A DNA stretch of 64,000 nucleotides from Symbiodinium natans. Taxonomy: Eukaryota > Sar > Dinophyceae > Suessiales > Symbiodiniaceae. A model generated the notes under the pieces. The model was not told where the DNA came from. It worked only from the letters and a program-made list of their open reading frames with translations, and made no database searches. The number at the start of each line of letters is the position of its first letter. The first letter of the stretch is position 1. Made by a program: the position numbers and the translations under genes. Shown piece after piece: positions 46,021-56,205 of this stretch. The DNA lies in contig CAJNDS010002737.1 of NCBI GenBank assembly GCA_905221605.1, forward strand, positions 224,032-288,031, in the 5' to 3' direction.

Positions 46021-47990
46021 TGCTGCGACACCCACGCCGCGTGACAACCACAACCCACACAACCGCACTAAAACCCAATAACACCAAACATCAATAAAAA
46101 AATACTAGGAAAACAAAAATTAATCAAATTGGGTACAATTCCAACACACTGTGACACATAAAATTGTTGACAAAAACAAAATCTAATTTTTTCTTGTTGA
46201 ACATTCTGAAGCTTTCACTGAGTTTTCACCAAAATACATGAAACCTGCAAAAACATTTGAAAGTCGCAGCTGCGAACCCATTGGAACTCGGCAAGCCTGC
46301 GCAGCCCCGACCATCAAGAAGATTGTGAAGAAGAAAAAGGCCCCTGTGAGGGGATCTTCCTTGGGGTCAGACGTGTCAGGGCGCTGGAACTGCTTCCTCC
46401 GTGCCTCGACCTCTCGGGAAGGTGCATCAACATGGGCACTCCTGGATGTCGCCCACCGCTGACACTTGGCAGCAGCAGTTCCAACATTGATTGATTTTGG
46501 GAATGCCCTAACCTCCCACAAAAGTTGCTAAAACTCCACAACCCGGTGGCAAGGACGAGCCGGCTCGCAACCTGTTGGCACGATATGCACCTCTGACCTG
46601 CAAGCGCCATCCACTTTCCGCCCTGACAAAGATGAGCGGGCGATGCACTGCTAGTGACAGAAATTGTAACACGCAAATGGCTGCATGCGATGACGAGTTC
46701 TCGTATCCAGCATGCTTTCTAAGCCTTCTACGGTTGTGCGCGCTTTGAGATCTTGTTCGTGCTGATCACCTGTGGTTCCCTCGAGAAGGTCCTTTGTTGA
46801 AAGGACTCCGATTCGCTTCGTGCGGATTCGATGGACTGGAGCTTGAACTGGTTCTTTTAGCCACTGCTTCAGCCTGATGGGTTTCTAAGACCAGCGTGCA
46901 GCCACCGACTGGATCTCCTTGCATCTGTTGTTGACCAGCCTGCTCGACGTATGCATCGTTTCGGTTTGATCCAGGACAATCGACCTTCGCATCGGGCGCT
47001 GAGAGAAACAGCCAGAATAGCTGTTCTTCTTTTCCAAGCATCGTGCGAGCGGCGGCTAGTTTACCTGCTCTATCCGCGGCAAGGCTCACATGTAAAGCCG
47101 TTAATGCAGCCGTGTGTGGGCATGTGCAAATGGGCCAAGGCAGGGTGCATTGTTAAGAAGGCTTCGACGGAGCTAATTCAAGTCTTACAGCCGCAGGCAA
47201 GCCATGGGGCAGAAACACCCGCCCACATCTGGGCAGTCTAAGATAGAAGCAACAAGATGCGTCAACGCATTGGAGAACCCTCCCAGTGCTGCAAGTCGTC
47301 CACGGTAATACCTGCAACCTTGCTCTTAGAAGGAATTGCCCCCAAGCTTGGCTTATATTAACATTGGATCCTTGATTTGAAGCCTGCAAAGCTTCTGACT
47401 TCCGCGATCCAGAAAACAGCTGCAGTGTACTTCTCTGGAAACTGCGCAGGCATGGGTCTCACGGGCAGGACAGCGATTGCTTCAAGTTTGCTGAGCAAAA
47501 CATGTTTGCTTATCATAAGTGTTCAATTCTAAGAACGTTCAAACAAGGGCCGAGGGCTCAGGCTCTTGGGGTTGCCGTGGCAGCACAGTTTATACCAGAA
47601 GCTGAGAAGTTGCTTGGTTGGGTCCTAGTGGCAGCATTATACCAGTCAGGTACCAGGCACACAGCAGCGAAAAGGGAAGGTACAAAATGGCCCAATATCC
47701 CAGGCCAGCACGCGCCCCATCCGGCCACATATCAAGTAGAACCTGGGGCCGCAGTCAGCAGAGTCCTCCTTCTTCGATTTACAGCTTTCCGTGCCTGACC
47801 TTCTTTGCACAAGTGGCTCATGGTGGTGGTTTTGATGATCTGGCAAACTCTCGCATTTTGCGCCCCCCCCCGTTGATGCCAATAAGAAGGTGCGATGGCA
47901 ACGGCAAAAAGAAGCGGGCACATCGCAGTTGGCTGTTGCACCCTTGTTCAAGGTTGTAGGCAATGGCTTCCCCCTTCTGTGTCGGCAGAA
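46021..47990. other. unassigned region
   Basis: No recognised gene. A minus-strand frame at about 46420-46260 includes a basic/polar stretch (RKQFQRPDTSDPKEDPLTG) followed by one hydrophobic helix (AFFFFTIFLMVGAA). It could be an exon of a small single-pass membrane protein, but no family is recognised. Confidence 0.35.
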
Positions 47991-48044
47991 TCAATAACCT
48001 CCTCATCGCCTGCTCTCATCCAGCAGCGTCTGTTTGTCGTTGTT

Positions 48045-48118
48045 GGTCGGTCCTAATGTGGACCCGCCACGTTTCAGCGATTTCCAACGGGCAGCCCGCA
48101 AAATTGGAAAAAAGGCTC
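48045..48118. repeat. dispersed repeat, first copy
   Basis: GTCGGTCCTAATGTGGACCC through ..GGGCAGCCCGCAAAA..GGAAAAAAGGCTCTGG is repeated with a few indels at 48932-49018. In the first copy it continues into the module listed next; the second copy does not. Confidence 0.85.
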
Positions 48119-48443
48119 TGGAGACTGGAAGCCATGCGGGCTGGAGGAAAGGCAGGCAGCAGGTTTTGCAGGCTTGCTGTTGGAATCTGTAGGGGCCGGC
48201 ATGCGGCAGGGTCTGCAAGGTTGCCCGCAGGCGCTGCTGGCCCCTATGGCAATGTTGGATGCCGAAGGTCGGTCTGACATGGCCAACGTGTTGCAACATT
48301 GCCATTGGGAAGGGAAAAGGGGATTTTCGACAACACTTATTGATTTGGGACAAGGCAGGCCCTTTGCTGGGGGTTTGGAGAATGTGCCTCAAGTGAAGCC
48401 AAATCCGACCCCAGAAAGACACAAGAAGCGTAGGACACGTTTG
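48118..48443. repeat. retroelement-associated module, copy 1
   Basis: Matches 49491-49612 (GACTGGAAGCCATGCGGGCT...) plus 49906-50105 (GGCAATGTTGGATGCCGAAG... through the GACACGTTTGAGTG end). Copy 2 is interrupted by about 290 nt of CTGCAG-rich tandem repeat. Copy 2 leads directly into the reverse-transcriptase remnant, so this may be its 5' non-coding region or terminal repeat. Confidence 0.8.
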
Positions 48444-49490
48444 AGTGTCCCGCAGTTGCAATTCAGCTTGTCATGTGCAATACTTAACGCTATTGCCAAC
48501 AGTCTTAAGCGACCGCTGACAATCTTTGCGCTTGACCCAAACATGTGGTGCATGCTTTGCGTGTCTCCGCAAAATTGAAAGCACACTTGCCACGTTTCAC
48601 GGTCCATTCCGGGGTCCTATTTTTGGACCCCAAAGCGAAACCCGAAATGGGATCTTCTCTGAGAGTTTCGAATCAGGCAGACCCAGTTTTGGGACCCAAT
48701 TTCTGCCCTTAAAATGAAGGCCAAAAACTGTGCGATTTCTGATGAGAAGACACACTTTTGAAGCTCGCCGAAATTTTGCCCGACGTGAGGACCGCTCCCA
48801 ACATAAGACAATAAAAATGCACCGCTGCGTGGCAAGCGGTCGGTGGTGGCCTTTACTTATTCATTTAGGCGCCATTCAGGTTGCCACTGGGGGGGTACTC
48901 TGATGCGTTCTATGTTTCTCGTCGTTTGTCGGTCCTGAATGTGGACCCGCGCGATACCACGTTTTTCAGCGGTTTTTCCAACGGGCAGCCCGCAAAAGTT
49001 GGAAAAAAGGCTCTGGGAGGTCCTGATGAGGTTTTGGAGCCCTTGAAGGGGATTGTGAGGCCTTACTTGAGTATTTGAAAGACTGGTAAACCGTATAACC
49101 CTTGAGAAAGCGCGTGTAGCAGACCTGTACACGAGTACTACACTCAAAAAATGCGGGAAAACAGCGTGTAGTACCTTGATTCCAAGTAGAAACATTACAT
49201 GAACCTTAAAGTTTTGAAAAAACTATGCATTCATGTAGTACACTGTGGATTTTCCCCAGCGCGGAGCTTTTCCCACAGTGCGGAGCGTGTAGTACTAGTC
49301 TTCATGAAATTAGACTGGCGGAAAAATCCAGCTTTTCCGACAGCGCGGAGCATGTGACACCTGGTTTTTAATTTGCAGTTCTACAGGTCAGGGGCTTTCA
49401 AGCTTCCTGCAGACTCTGGGGCCTTCAAGCCTTTGTGTTTACAAGGGGAAATGGACTCTGTGTGAATGCAGGAAAATGCCCAAGTAATTG

Positions 49491-50105
49491 AAGACTGGAA
49501 GCCATGCGGGCTGGGGGAGAGGCAGGCAGCAGGTTTTGCAGGCTTGCTGTAGGGTCTGTAGGGGCGGCGTGCGGCAGGGTCTGCAGGTTGCCCGCAGGCG
49601 CTGCTGGCCTGCAGGCTGCTGCAGGGTCTGCAGGCTTGCCGACAGCCTACAGACCCTGCAGCTGTAGGCTTGCTGCAGGGGTCTGCAGGCTTGCTGCGTC
49701 AGGCTGCTGCAGGGCCTGCAGGCTTGCTGCAGAGTCCGCATGCTTGCTGCAGGTCTGCAGGGTCTGCAGGTTGCTGCAGTGTTACATGCAGGGTCTGCAG
49801 AACGCAGTAAGCAGCGCAGCCCGACCTTGAGAGCTACCTTGAAATCGCAAGGACTTGGAGCCTGAAGAGCCTGGAAAAGGATGCTTGTCTGTGCCCCCGA
49901 GCCCCCAATGGCAATGTTGGATGCCGAAGGTCGGTCTGACATGACCAACGTGTTGCAACATTGCCATTGGGGAAAGGGGATTTTCGACAACACTTATTGA
50001 TTTGGGACAAGGCAGGCCCTTTGCTGGGGGTTTGGAGAATGTGCCTCAAGTGAAGCCAAATCCGACCCCAGAAAGACACAAGAAGCGTAGGACACGTTTG
50101 AGTGC
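49491..50105. repeat. retroelement-associated module, copy 2, with CTGCAG-rich expansion
   Basis: Same module as 48118-48443 but expanded at 49600-49800 by degenerate units containing GGTCTGCAGGCTTGCTGCAG. The hexamer CTGCAG occurs more than ten times. The downstream half adjoins the first reverse-transcriptase codons. Confidence 0.8.
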
Positions 50106-51704
50106 CCCCGCAGTATTCAGTGGAGGCTTCTTGCAGGCGAGCGGCAAAGGACAAAGCTGTCGCGAAAGAGGTGTACGCTGAATCCCTGGATCAAGTCGAC
50201 AAAGGCTGGTTGCGGGGCCCTTTTTTGTGGAAGCAGATGGATAAACGCCATGCCGGCACCTGGATGTGTTCGAAAAGGTTTGGCGTTGTTCAAGGCGATA
50301 AGGTGAGAGCCGTGGATGACCTGAGCAAGTTCTTGTCAATGCGATGGTGACCGAGACCAAGAAGATCCTGCTTAAAGATATCGATAAGATTACTTGTCTG
50401 GCCCGGTATTTTGGCGGTGCCACTGTGGCGGAGGTGGATTTCTTCAGACTTTCGTCTTTGTCCAAAGGAACCGTTACAAGAAGATTGCACCCTGACTTTA
50501 GGAAGGTGAGGCCAGACGGTTGTTGGGCCGGGCACTTGAAAGCCGCTTATTCACAACTGCAGTCCATCCAGCCGCCGGTGGACGTTGGTGGACGTCGGTG
50601 CTAGCGGTCTTGGACGTGGAGTTGGACAAGGTGCTCTACTTTGAATCACTGGCACTTCCGTTTGGAGCAACAAGCGTGTTACGGGCTTTAATAGAGCTGG
50701 ACGAGCTTTGCAAATGATCATGAGTCGCTTGCTGTTTCTGACCAATACAAGTTTTTCGATGACTATTGCCAACTGGAGGTGCACCTCTTGCGAAGTCGGC
50801 TGATTCGTCTGCGTTGTTGGAGCTGATGAGCTTACTCGGGTGGCAAGTGTCTACGGGTGATAAGCTTAAGAAATTTTCCTCTACCTTCAACATGCTTGGT
50901 GCCACGATCTCCTTCAATGAGCTTTCCAAAGGTTTCGTCAACGTCTCGAACAAGCCGGAGAGGATTGAAGACATCGAGAAGTTAGCTAAGGATTTGGAGG
51001 CTCGAGGCCCAAAGGGAGTCGATGTGCTGCCGTCGCTGAAGGGCAAGCTTCTGTATGCGGCGGGACACGTCTTTGGGAAGTGTGCTCGGATTGCAACCCC
51101 ACTGATCCGGCACTATAAGAGCTTCGGGTCAAAGTCGGCTGACTTCGAGTCTTTGTGTCGTGCTATTCGGTTGGCCATAGGCACGTTGAAGGAAGCGGGC
51201 CCGAGGAGGATATCTTTGTGGTCGGAGCAGCCTCCGATCGTCATCTTTTCAGATGGAGCGCACGAATCTGACCTTGTCACGCGTGGCGCAGTGGTCGTCG
51301 ATCAGGCCACTGGGTTCAAGGAGGTGTTCGGAGATAGAGTTCCGGACGACGTCGTCACCGGGTGGCGACAGTCTGGTCGCAGACAGCTGATCTTCTTTGC
51401 GGAGCTCTTCCCGGTGCTTGTCGCCAAAAGAACCTGGGCGGACAGGCTTCGGAATCGTCGTGTCTTGCTCTTCGTAGACAACCAAGCGGCGAAATCAGCT
51501 TTGATTCGTGGATACTCGCCTTTGGTTGATGCTTCAAAGGTTCTGGCGGACATTTTCGAGCTTGATGTCCGGCTGGGTTGCTTGACTTGGGTCTGCTGGG
51601 TGCCCTCCAAAAGCAACGTTGCCGATGCAGCATCCCGCCTGGAGTTCGAATCGTACGCAGGGATCTTCAAAAGGGTCACGCCGCGGTATGCAGAAACTTC
51701 CTAA
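50106..51704 (+). mobile_element. DIRS-like retrotransposon remnant (reverse transcriptase + RNase H)
   Basis: Plus-strand pieces in changing frames: KRFGVVQGDKVRAVDDLS (RT region 1, about 50275-50325), GHLKAAYSQLQSI (50527-50565, with His where the first catalytic Asp is expected), SLALPFGATSV (50645-50680) and FFDDYCQLE (YxDD-type box, 50752). A 312-codon frame, 50766-51704, follows. It carries the RNase H-like acidic set in IFSDGAHES, FFAELFPVL and LLFVDNQAAKSAL, and ends with WVPSKSNVADAASRL, a combination typical of DIRS/Ngaro-type elements. Frameshifts at about 50340, 50600 and 50765 and stops near 50717 show it is dead. No tyrosine recombinase frame was found nearby, so the element class rests on RT/RNase H similarity. 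Confidence 0.75.
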
Positions 51705-51734
51705 TGCCAGGATTGCTTAGTTCGGGTCTTTGGG

Positions 51735-52067
51735 GCTGAAGGGGGGAAGGACGTGCAATCCTTGAGTGTGATGCACGGGCTGCTCTGTGGGCCGAGGGGC
51801 CAAAGGATCCGGGGCTGTCTGTTGCGTCCACCACATGTGCCGCTATGCAGCGTTCGCGTACTCGCCCCCATGCTCTTTATGGAAAAAGAAGACCGATTGA
51901 ATGCATATTGCGAGCTGACCTGGAATCCTATTCGAAAGGATTGAATAATTAGGGTGAGGTCTCTAATATTCGATCCCTGGGATAATCGATTCTCTGAAAA
52001 TGAAATTTTCTGAGATTGACTGATTTGAGTTATAACCTTCAAGGATTGCCGATAAGGAAATAAGAGA
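51735..52067. repeat. 3' module of the retroelement, copy 1
   Basis: About 330 bp repeated at 52380-52703 with a few substitutions, from GGAAGGACG..CTTGAGTGTGATGCACGGGC to AAGGATTGCCGATAAGGAAA. It begins 30 nt after the RNase H frame ends. A 67-bp part (the CTTGAGTGTGATGCACGGGC segment) is repeated a third time at 52316-52383. Confidence 0.9.
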
Positions 52068-52110
52068 AATTTCACGGAACGTGAGATCACCTTATTTCCG
52101 TAGGCAACAG
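52053..52110. repeat. short inverted repeat
   Basis: GATAAGGAAATAAG at 52054 and CTTATTTCCGTA at 52092 can pair, with about 25 nt between the arms. It lies at the junction where copy 1 of the 3' module ends. Confidence 0.5.
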
Positions 52111-52315
52111 GTAAATGTTACCGTCCTTGAAGTTTATATATGTCAAACAAGTTTCATAATTTGTGCGTCTGCTGGAAAAGCGATATGTTTTCCTGTGTGG
52201 GAATTTTGCATGATGATTTGCAGAATGGGGTCATGAGTCAGTTGTACCGCGCCGGCCGCTCAAGGGTGACAGCCGGAGTAGCTGTGTCCTTCCTTTTGAC
52301 CCACCCACCCACCCG

Positions 52316-52703
52316 GGAAGGACGCGCAATCCTTGAGTGTGATGCACGGGCTGCCCTGTGGGCCGAGGGGCCAAAGGATCCGGGGAAGGACGCGCTTTCC
52401 TTGAGTGTGATGCACGGGCTGCTCTGTGGGCCGAGGGGCCAAAGGATCCGGGGCTGTCTGTTGCGTCCACCACATGTGCCGCTATGCAGCGTTCGCGTAC
52501 TCGCCCCCATGCTCTTTATGGACAAAGAAGACCGATTGAATAAATATTGCGAGCTGACCTGGAATCCTATTCGAAAGGATTGAATAATTAGGGTGAGGTC
52601 TCTAATATTCGATCCCTGGGATAATCGATTCTCTGAAAAGAAATTTTCTGAGATTGACTGATTTGAGTTATAACCTTCAAGGATTGCCGATAAGGAAATA
52701 AAG
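52316..52703. repeat. 3' module of the retroelement, copy 2 (with extra internal repeat)
   Basis: Second copy of 51735-52067, preceded by a tandem 67-bp partial copy. Two direct copies separated by about 250 nt of different sequence could be split direct repeats, as in PAT/DIRS elements, or two solo terminal repeats. Confidence 0.85.
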
Positions 52704-53162
52704 GTCGTGTAATGTTTCGGCACACTGCTGTATCGTAGCTGCAGAGATCAACAATCTTTGCGACTGATTGCAGCATGTCTGCAAGGTATGCGTGGGCTGC
52801 CAGTGCAAATCATATTGGAATGTACTTGTGTTAAGGTGAGGTCTGGCATTCGATGCTCCAATATCGTAATCATCAGTCCAGCTCATCAAGCCAGCCATAC
52901 CGGGTGCCCTGCCGTCTGCATTCATGTTCCTGCCCATGAATTGCATGTGGCCTGCCATACACTCTCCTGCTGCCCAACCACTGGCATGAACTTTGTTGTG
53001 TCTGGATGTGATATACCAGAGGCCCTGCACACTGTATATGCCAATCTTGCTGTCAGGGCATGCACCAACCAGCATTGCGTGTGAATCAGGAGCCATGTTG
53101 TAATGCGAAAAATCAGCGTCTGCGCTGAAAAGTTTCGCATAAGCTTTCAGCTTAGATGGAAA
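52677..53162 (-). CDS. unrecognised reading frame, about 160 codons
   Basis: A minus-strand frame open from about 53157 (no ATG before 53096) to a stop at 52677. The middle part reads like real protein: KLFSADADFSHYNMAPDSHA, GIYSVQGLWYITSRHNKVHA, GHMQFMGRNMNADGRAPG and LMSWTDDYDIG. Start would be Met at 53096, or the frame is an exon preceded by the CTTTTCAG at about 53128. I do not recognise a family. It lies beside retroelement repeats, so it may belong to another mobile element. The last 30 codons overlap the 3' module and are probably not genuine. Confidence 0.4.
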   Translation of the reverse strand, partial: FPSKLKAYAKLFSADADFSHYNMAPDSHAMLVGACPDSKIGIYSVQGLWYITSRHNKVHASGWAAGECMAGHMQFMGRNMNADGRAPGMAGLMSWTDDYDIGASNARPHLNTSTFQYDLHWQPTHTLQTCCNQSQRLLISAATIQQCAETLHDLYFLIGNP

Positions 53163-53375
53163 AGAGGGACTTCATCGTAGCGCCCCCTATTGCTCTGCAC
53201 ATGCGAGTCTTAAAATCTCGTGTGAAAAAACAAGTTGTCCAAAACCACAAAAACAACATGCAGCCCAAAGAGCGTGTAAAACTCCCAGCATGCCAAGTAA
53301 GAAAACGTGAAAGACCATGTAAAATCAACGGTGAGAAAGCTAGCAAAACGCTCGTGAGCCGAGAGCCATCACCTC

Positions 53376-53625
53376 CACGGGACCACACCATGGGACCACC
53401 GCCACCGCCACGGGACCACCGCCGCAGACCACCACCTGGGACCACCACCACGGACCACCGCCACGGATCACCACCATGGACCGCCGCCGCGGGATCGCGG
53501 GACGACCAATTATGGGACCACCGCGCGGGGCCACGGGGCCACCGCCACGACGACCGCCACGGGACACCACCACCACGGACACCGCCGCCCCACGGACCAC
53601 CGCGGGACCAGTACCAGGGGACGCG
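53376..53625. repeat. GGACCACCACCAC minisatellite, second array
   Basis: Imperfect GGACCACCGCCACG-type units, the same family as 41946-42117. Confidence 0.9.
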
Positions 53626-53635
53626 TACCCTGCGG

Positions 53636-54060
53636 AGTTCCCCCTTAGCTTGACGGATTCGGAAAGCCGCGGAACGCCGCGTGGATCCCCCTGCTGAGCT
53701 TGACGGATTCGGAACGCCGCGGAACGCCACGTCGAACGCCACGGCGGCGTGCGTCCTGTGGAGTTCCCCTTGAGCTTGACGGATTCGGAACGCCGCGGAA
53801 CGCCACGTGGAACGCCATGGAGGCGCGTCCTGTGGAGTTCCCCCTTAGCTTGACGGATTCGGAACGCCGCGGAACGCCACGTCGAACGCCACGGCGGCGT
53901 GGAACGCCGCGGCGGCGCGTGTCCTGTGGAGTTCCCCCTTAGCTTGATGGATTCGGAACGCCGCGGGAACGCCACAACGGCGCGCGTCCTGTGGAATTCC
54001 CCCTTAGCTTGACTGATTCAAAACGCCGCGGGCACACGCGTCCTGTGCAGTTCCCCCTGC
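53636..54060. repeat. long-period GC-rich minisatellite
   Basis: Six or so degenerate units of 55-115 bp, each containing GGAGTTCCCCCTTAGCTTGA then CGGATTCGGAACGCCGCGG and a variable run of GAACGCCACG. On the minus strand each unit stays open and encodes a repeated motif like FRIRQAKGEL or SESVKLRGNSTG. Coding is not supported, because the units vary in length and frame. Confidence 0.88.
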
Positions 54061-54074
54061 CCTTAACAGCCGCG

Positions 54075-54152
54075 TTACGCCACTCGCGGACGCTTCGCGG
54101 ATGCTTGCGGACGCTTTGCAGACGCTTTGCGGACGCTTGCGGACGCTTTGCG
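54075..54152. repeat. GCGGACGCTT short tandem repeat
   Basis: Seven or eight degenerate GCGGACGCTT(T) units. Confidence 0.85.
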
Positions 54153-54633
54153 GACACAACGCAACGACGTTTGGTAACCTCCCAACCCCCAAGACCCCCA
54201 ACTTTAAAACGGGAACCCTGCTGCGGAGCATTCGGGAAAAATTGCAACCTGGGTTTGAACGGTATTTGTGTTTACTCAATGGTGTTTGCATTGGTGAGTA
54301 GGCCGGGCGAGCTTTGACTTTGCCAGTTTATAAATTGGGTGTTCTAGCTTACTGGCTTGTAGTTACGCTTTGCATAGCTTTGCTTTCGCTTAACTACTCA
54401 GAGCTGCATAACCGGCAAAGTCAAAAGTGAGAGAGCGTGTTGCAGTCGTAGTCTTGCAGTTGGCTTTTAGCTTTTAGCTTTCGGCTTAGGCCCGCTAGGT
54501 AAGTCTTGTGTGTGGCATTAAGAATTGTGAACCTGGGTTGGAACCTGGGTTCCGAACCCGGGTTCCTGGGTTGTTGTTGTTGTTCCGCCCCCGTCCCGGT
54601 ATGGGGGGAGTGATTCGTGCGGACGGAGCTGAC
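54153..54633. other. spacer
   Basis: No gene seen. Contains a GAACCTGGGTT motif repeated three times at 54530-54572 and a (GTT)n trace at 54573-54585. Confidence 0.5.
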
Positions 54634-55047
54634 TTAGCTCGTAGAGCTGTGCTCCCTCGTATTCACTTGTCTCAAAAAGAATGACTGGAGTAGCCAAGCA
54701 CTCAAGCAGCCCCTGTCTCGCCTTACGCGACAAAAAGTTGACGTGCGCATTGGATTGATCAATTTTTTCTTCACATATTCTTTCCTTGAGTCACTTGCAT
54801 TGATTTGTGACTGTTTCCTTTCGATGCAGAATGCCTTGACCCTCTCTGTCCCTGGACTGCCGCATTGAGCAAGCAAATCCTGAAAATCATACGGTGCCAA
54901 GGATGCGAAATCCTGCTGCGCATTCGGTTGACTCACAAGCTTAGCACAACGTGCGAGGTAGGATTCAAGCACATAGATGTTGACCGTCGCCGATTGTTGA
55001 AGAAATGCATCCAGTTTTATCTTGCACTTTCTTCCTTTTTTTGCCAT
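54634..55047 (-). CDS. unrecognised reading frame, 137 codons
   Basis: Starts with ATG at 55047: MAKKGRKCKIKLDAFLQQ, continuing with NIYVLESYLARCAKLVSQPN and FASLAPYDFQDLLAQCG, then a Lys/Gln-rich stretch. The first 85 residues have a natural protein composition and the tail is less convincing, so it may be an exon whose donor lies inside. No family recognised. It lies 280 nt left of the telomeric array. Confidence 0.35.
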   Translation of the reverse strand: MAKKGRKCKIKLDAFLQQSATVNIYVLESYLARCAKLVSQPNAQQDFASLAPYDFQDLLAQCGSPGTERVKAFCIERKQSQINASDSRKEYVKKKLINPMRTSTFCRVRRDRGCLSAWLLQSFFLRQVNTREHSSTS

Positions 55048-55325
55048 AAACGGTAACCAGCGTTGCGTCCTTGGCGTTTACGCGGGGCCGGTCACCTCAA
55101 GGGCCGCACGCACCGCTGGATGATCAGAGGCTTCAGGGCTTCGGGATGAGGGAATTCTGGGTTTAGCATTTAAAGTTTAGGGCTTATGGAATTTTAGTAC
55201 ACAATTCCGTGTCAAGTTTGCCTCCAGCGCATCAAATCCCGCAGTTTCGGGCCGTCTGGGGCATGTCTTTGCGAAACTGTGGCTCGAAAACCTTGTCATA
55301 ACATGTTGAAACTGAAGCAGCTGCA

Positions 55326-55463
55326 CCCTAAACCCTAAACCCTAAACCATAAACCCTAAACCCTAAACCCTAAACCCCAAACCCCAAACCCTAAACCCCA
55401 AACCCTAAACCCTAAACCCTAAACCCTAAACCCTAAACCCTAAACCCTAAACCCTAAACCCTT
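55326..55463. repeat. interstitial telomeric repeat (CCCTAAA)n
   Basis: About 20 head-to-tail CCCTAAA units with four or five single-base variants (CCATAAA, CCCCAAA). This is the Arabidopsis-type telomere motif also used by dinoflagellates. The C-rich strand runs 5' to 3' on the plus strand, the orientation of a left chromosome end, yet 55 kb of sequence lies to its left. Confidence 0.97.
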
Positions 55464-55659
55464 TACAGATAATGTAACACGTTAGGTTAAACATCGTCCT
55501 GCTCTGGCTTGGTGAGGGGTTTGGTTGTTCAGGGATTGCGAACACTTCTTCAAATTTTGCCGGCTATTTCTGCTCCTGCTCTTCTGAAGGGGGTGTTTGA
55601 TCCTTCTTTGGCTTGCTAGGGTTTGGGGTTTAGCTTCGACGACCACCGCTTCAGCAAGC

Positions 55660-56205
55660 ATGAATGCCACGAGCGCAATGGGTCCATGTCCGGGTGTTAT
55701 TACGAACGAGATCATCCTGGACCCATACCAGAATGTTGGTCAGTATGGGGGCGCGATATTTGGTGCAGGACTTCCCGCGCTGTTCTTCCTGGCTTTCTGC
55801 GGGTTTAACTGCTGTCGGGTAATTTATGACGACGAAGGCGGTTGCCAAGTCGTGGATAGCTGGCCCGGATTTTGCTACCGGATCCTATACACAGGCTACT
55901 TCGCGCTCTTCACCGTCTCCCTGCTATTGCAGGTCCTTGCTCATCTGATGTCCTTCGCGGGTGAAAACACCGAGCTGCTCTTTGCCCGTGTGCTACTCGT
56001 TCTGGCATGTGGCTGTCGGCTGTGCCTGGTTCGATCGATTAAGCACTGTAACGGTTACTTTGGGTTAGGATTTAGAGGTTTTGAATGCTTTTATGTGTCC
56101 TTACTGCACTTGTATAGAAACCCTCATAGAATCCCGCATAGAAGCCCTCACAGCAAAACCTTTATTCCGAGAGTGGCCCAGGTGTATCGGCGTTGGTGTA
56201 GCTGA
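55660..56205 (+). CDS. putative membrane protein with three hydrophobic segments
   Basis: 181-codon frame beginning at the ATG at 55660 (the open frame extends further 5' to 55597). After a polar N-terminus (NEIILDPYQNVGQYGG) there are three hydrophobic segments, around AIFGAGLPALFFLAFCGF, ILYTGYFALFTVSLLLQVLA and LFARVLLVLACGCRLCLV. A basic His/Arg/Pro-rich tail follows (NPHRIPHRSPH), partly built from a repeated CATAGAAxCCCTCA motif. No family recognised. It lies 200 nt to the right of the telomeric array, so it may be a subtelomeric gene. An intron inside is possible and would shorten the tail. Confidence 0.4.
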   Translation: MNATSAMGPCPGVITNEIILDPYQNVGQYGGAIFGAGLPALFFLAFCGFNCCRVIYDDEGGCQVVDSWPGFCYRILYTGYFALFTVSLLLQVLAHLMSFAGENTELLFARVLLVLACGCRLCLVRSIKHCNGYFGLGFRGFECFYVSLLHLYRNPHRIPHRSPHSKTFIPRVAQVYRRWCS

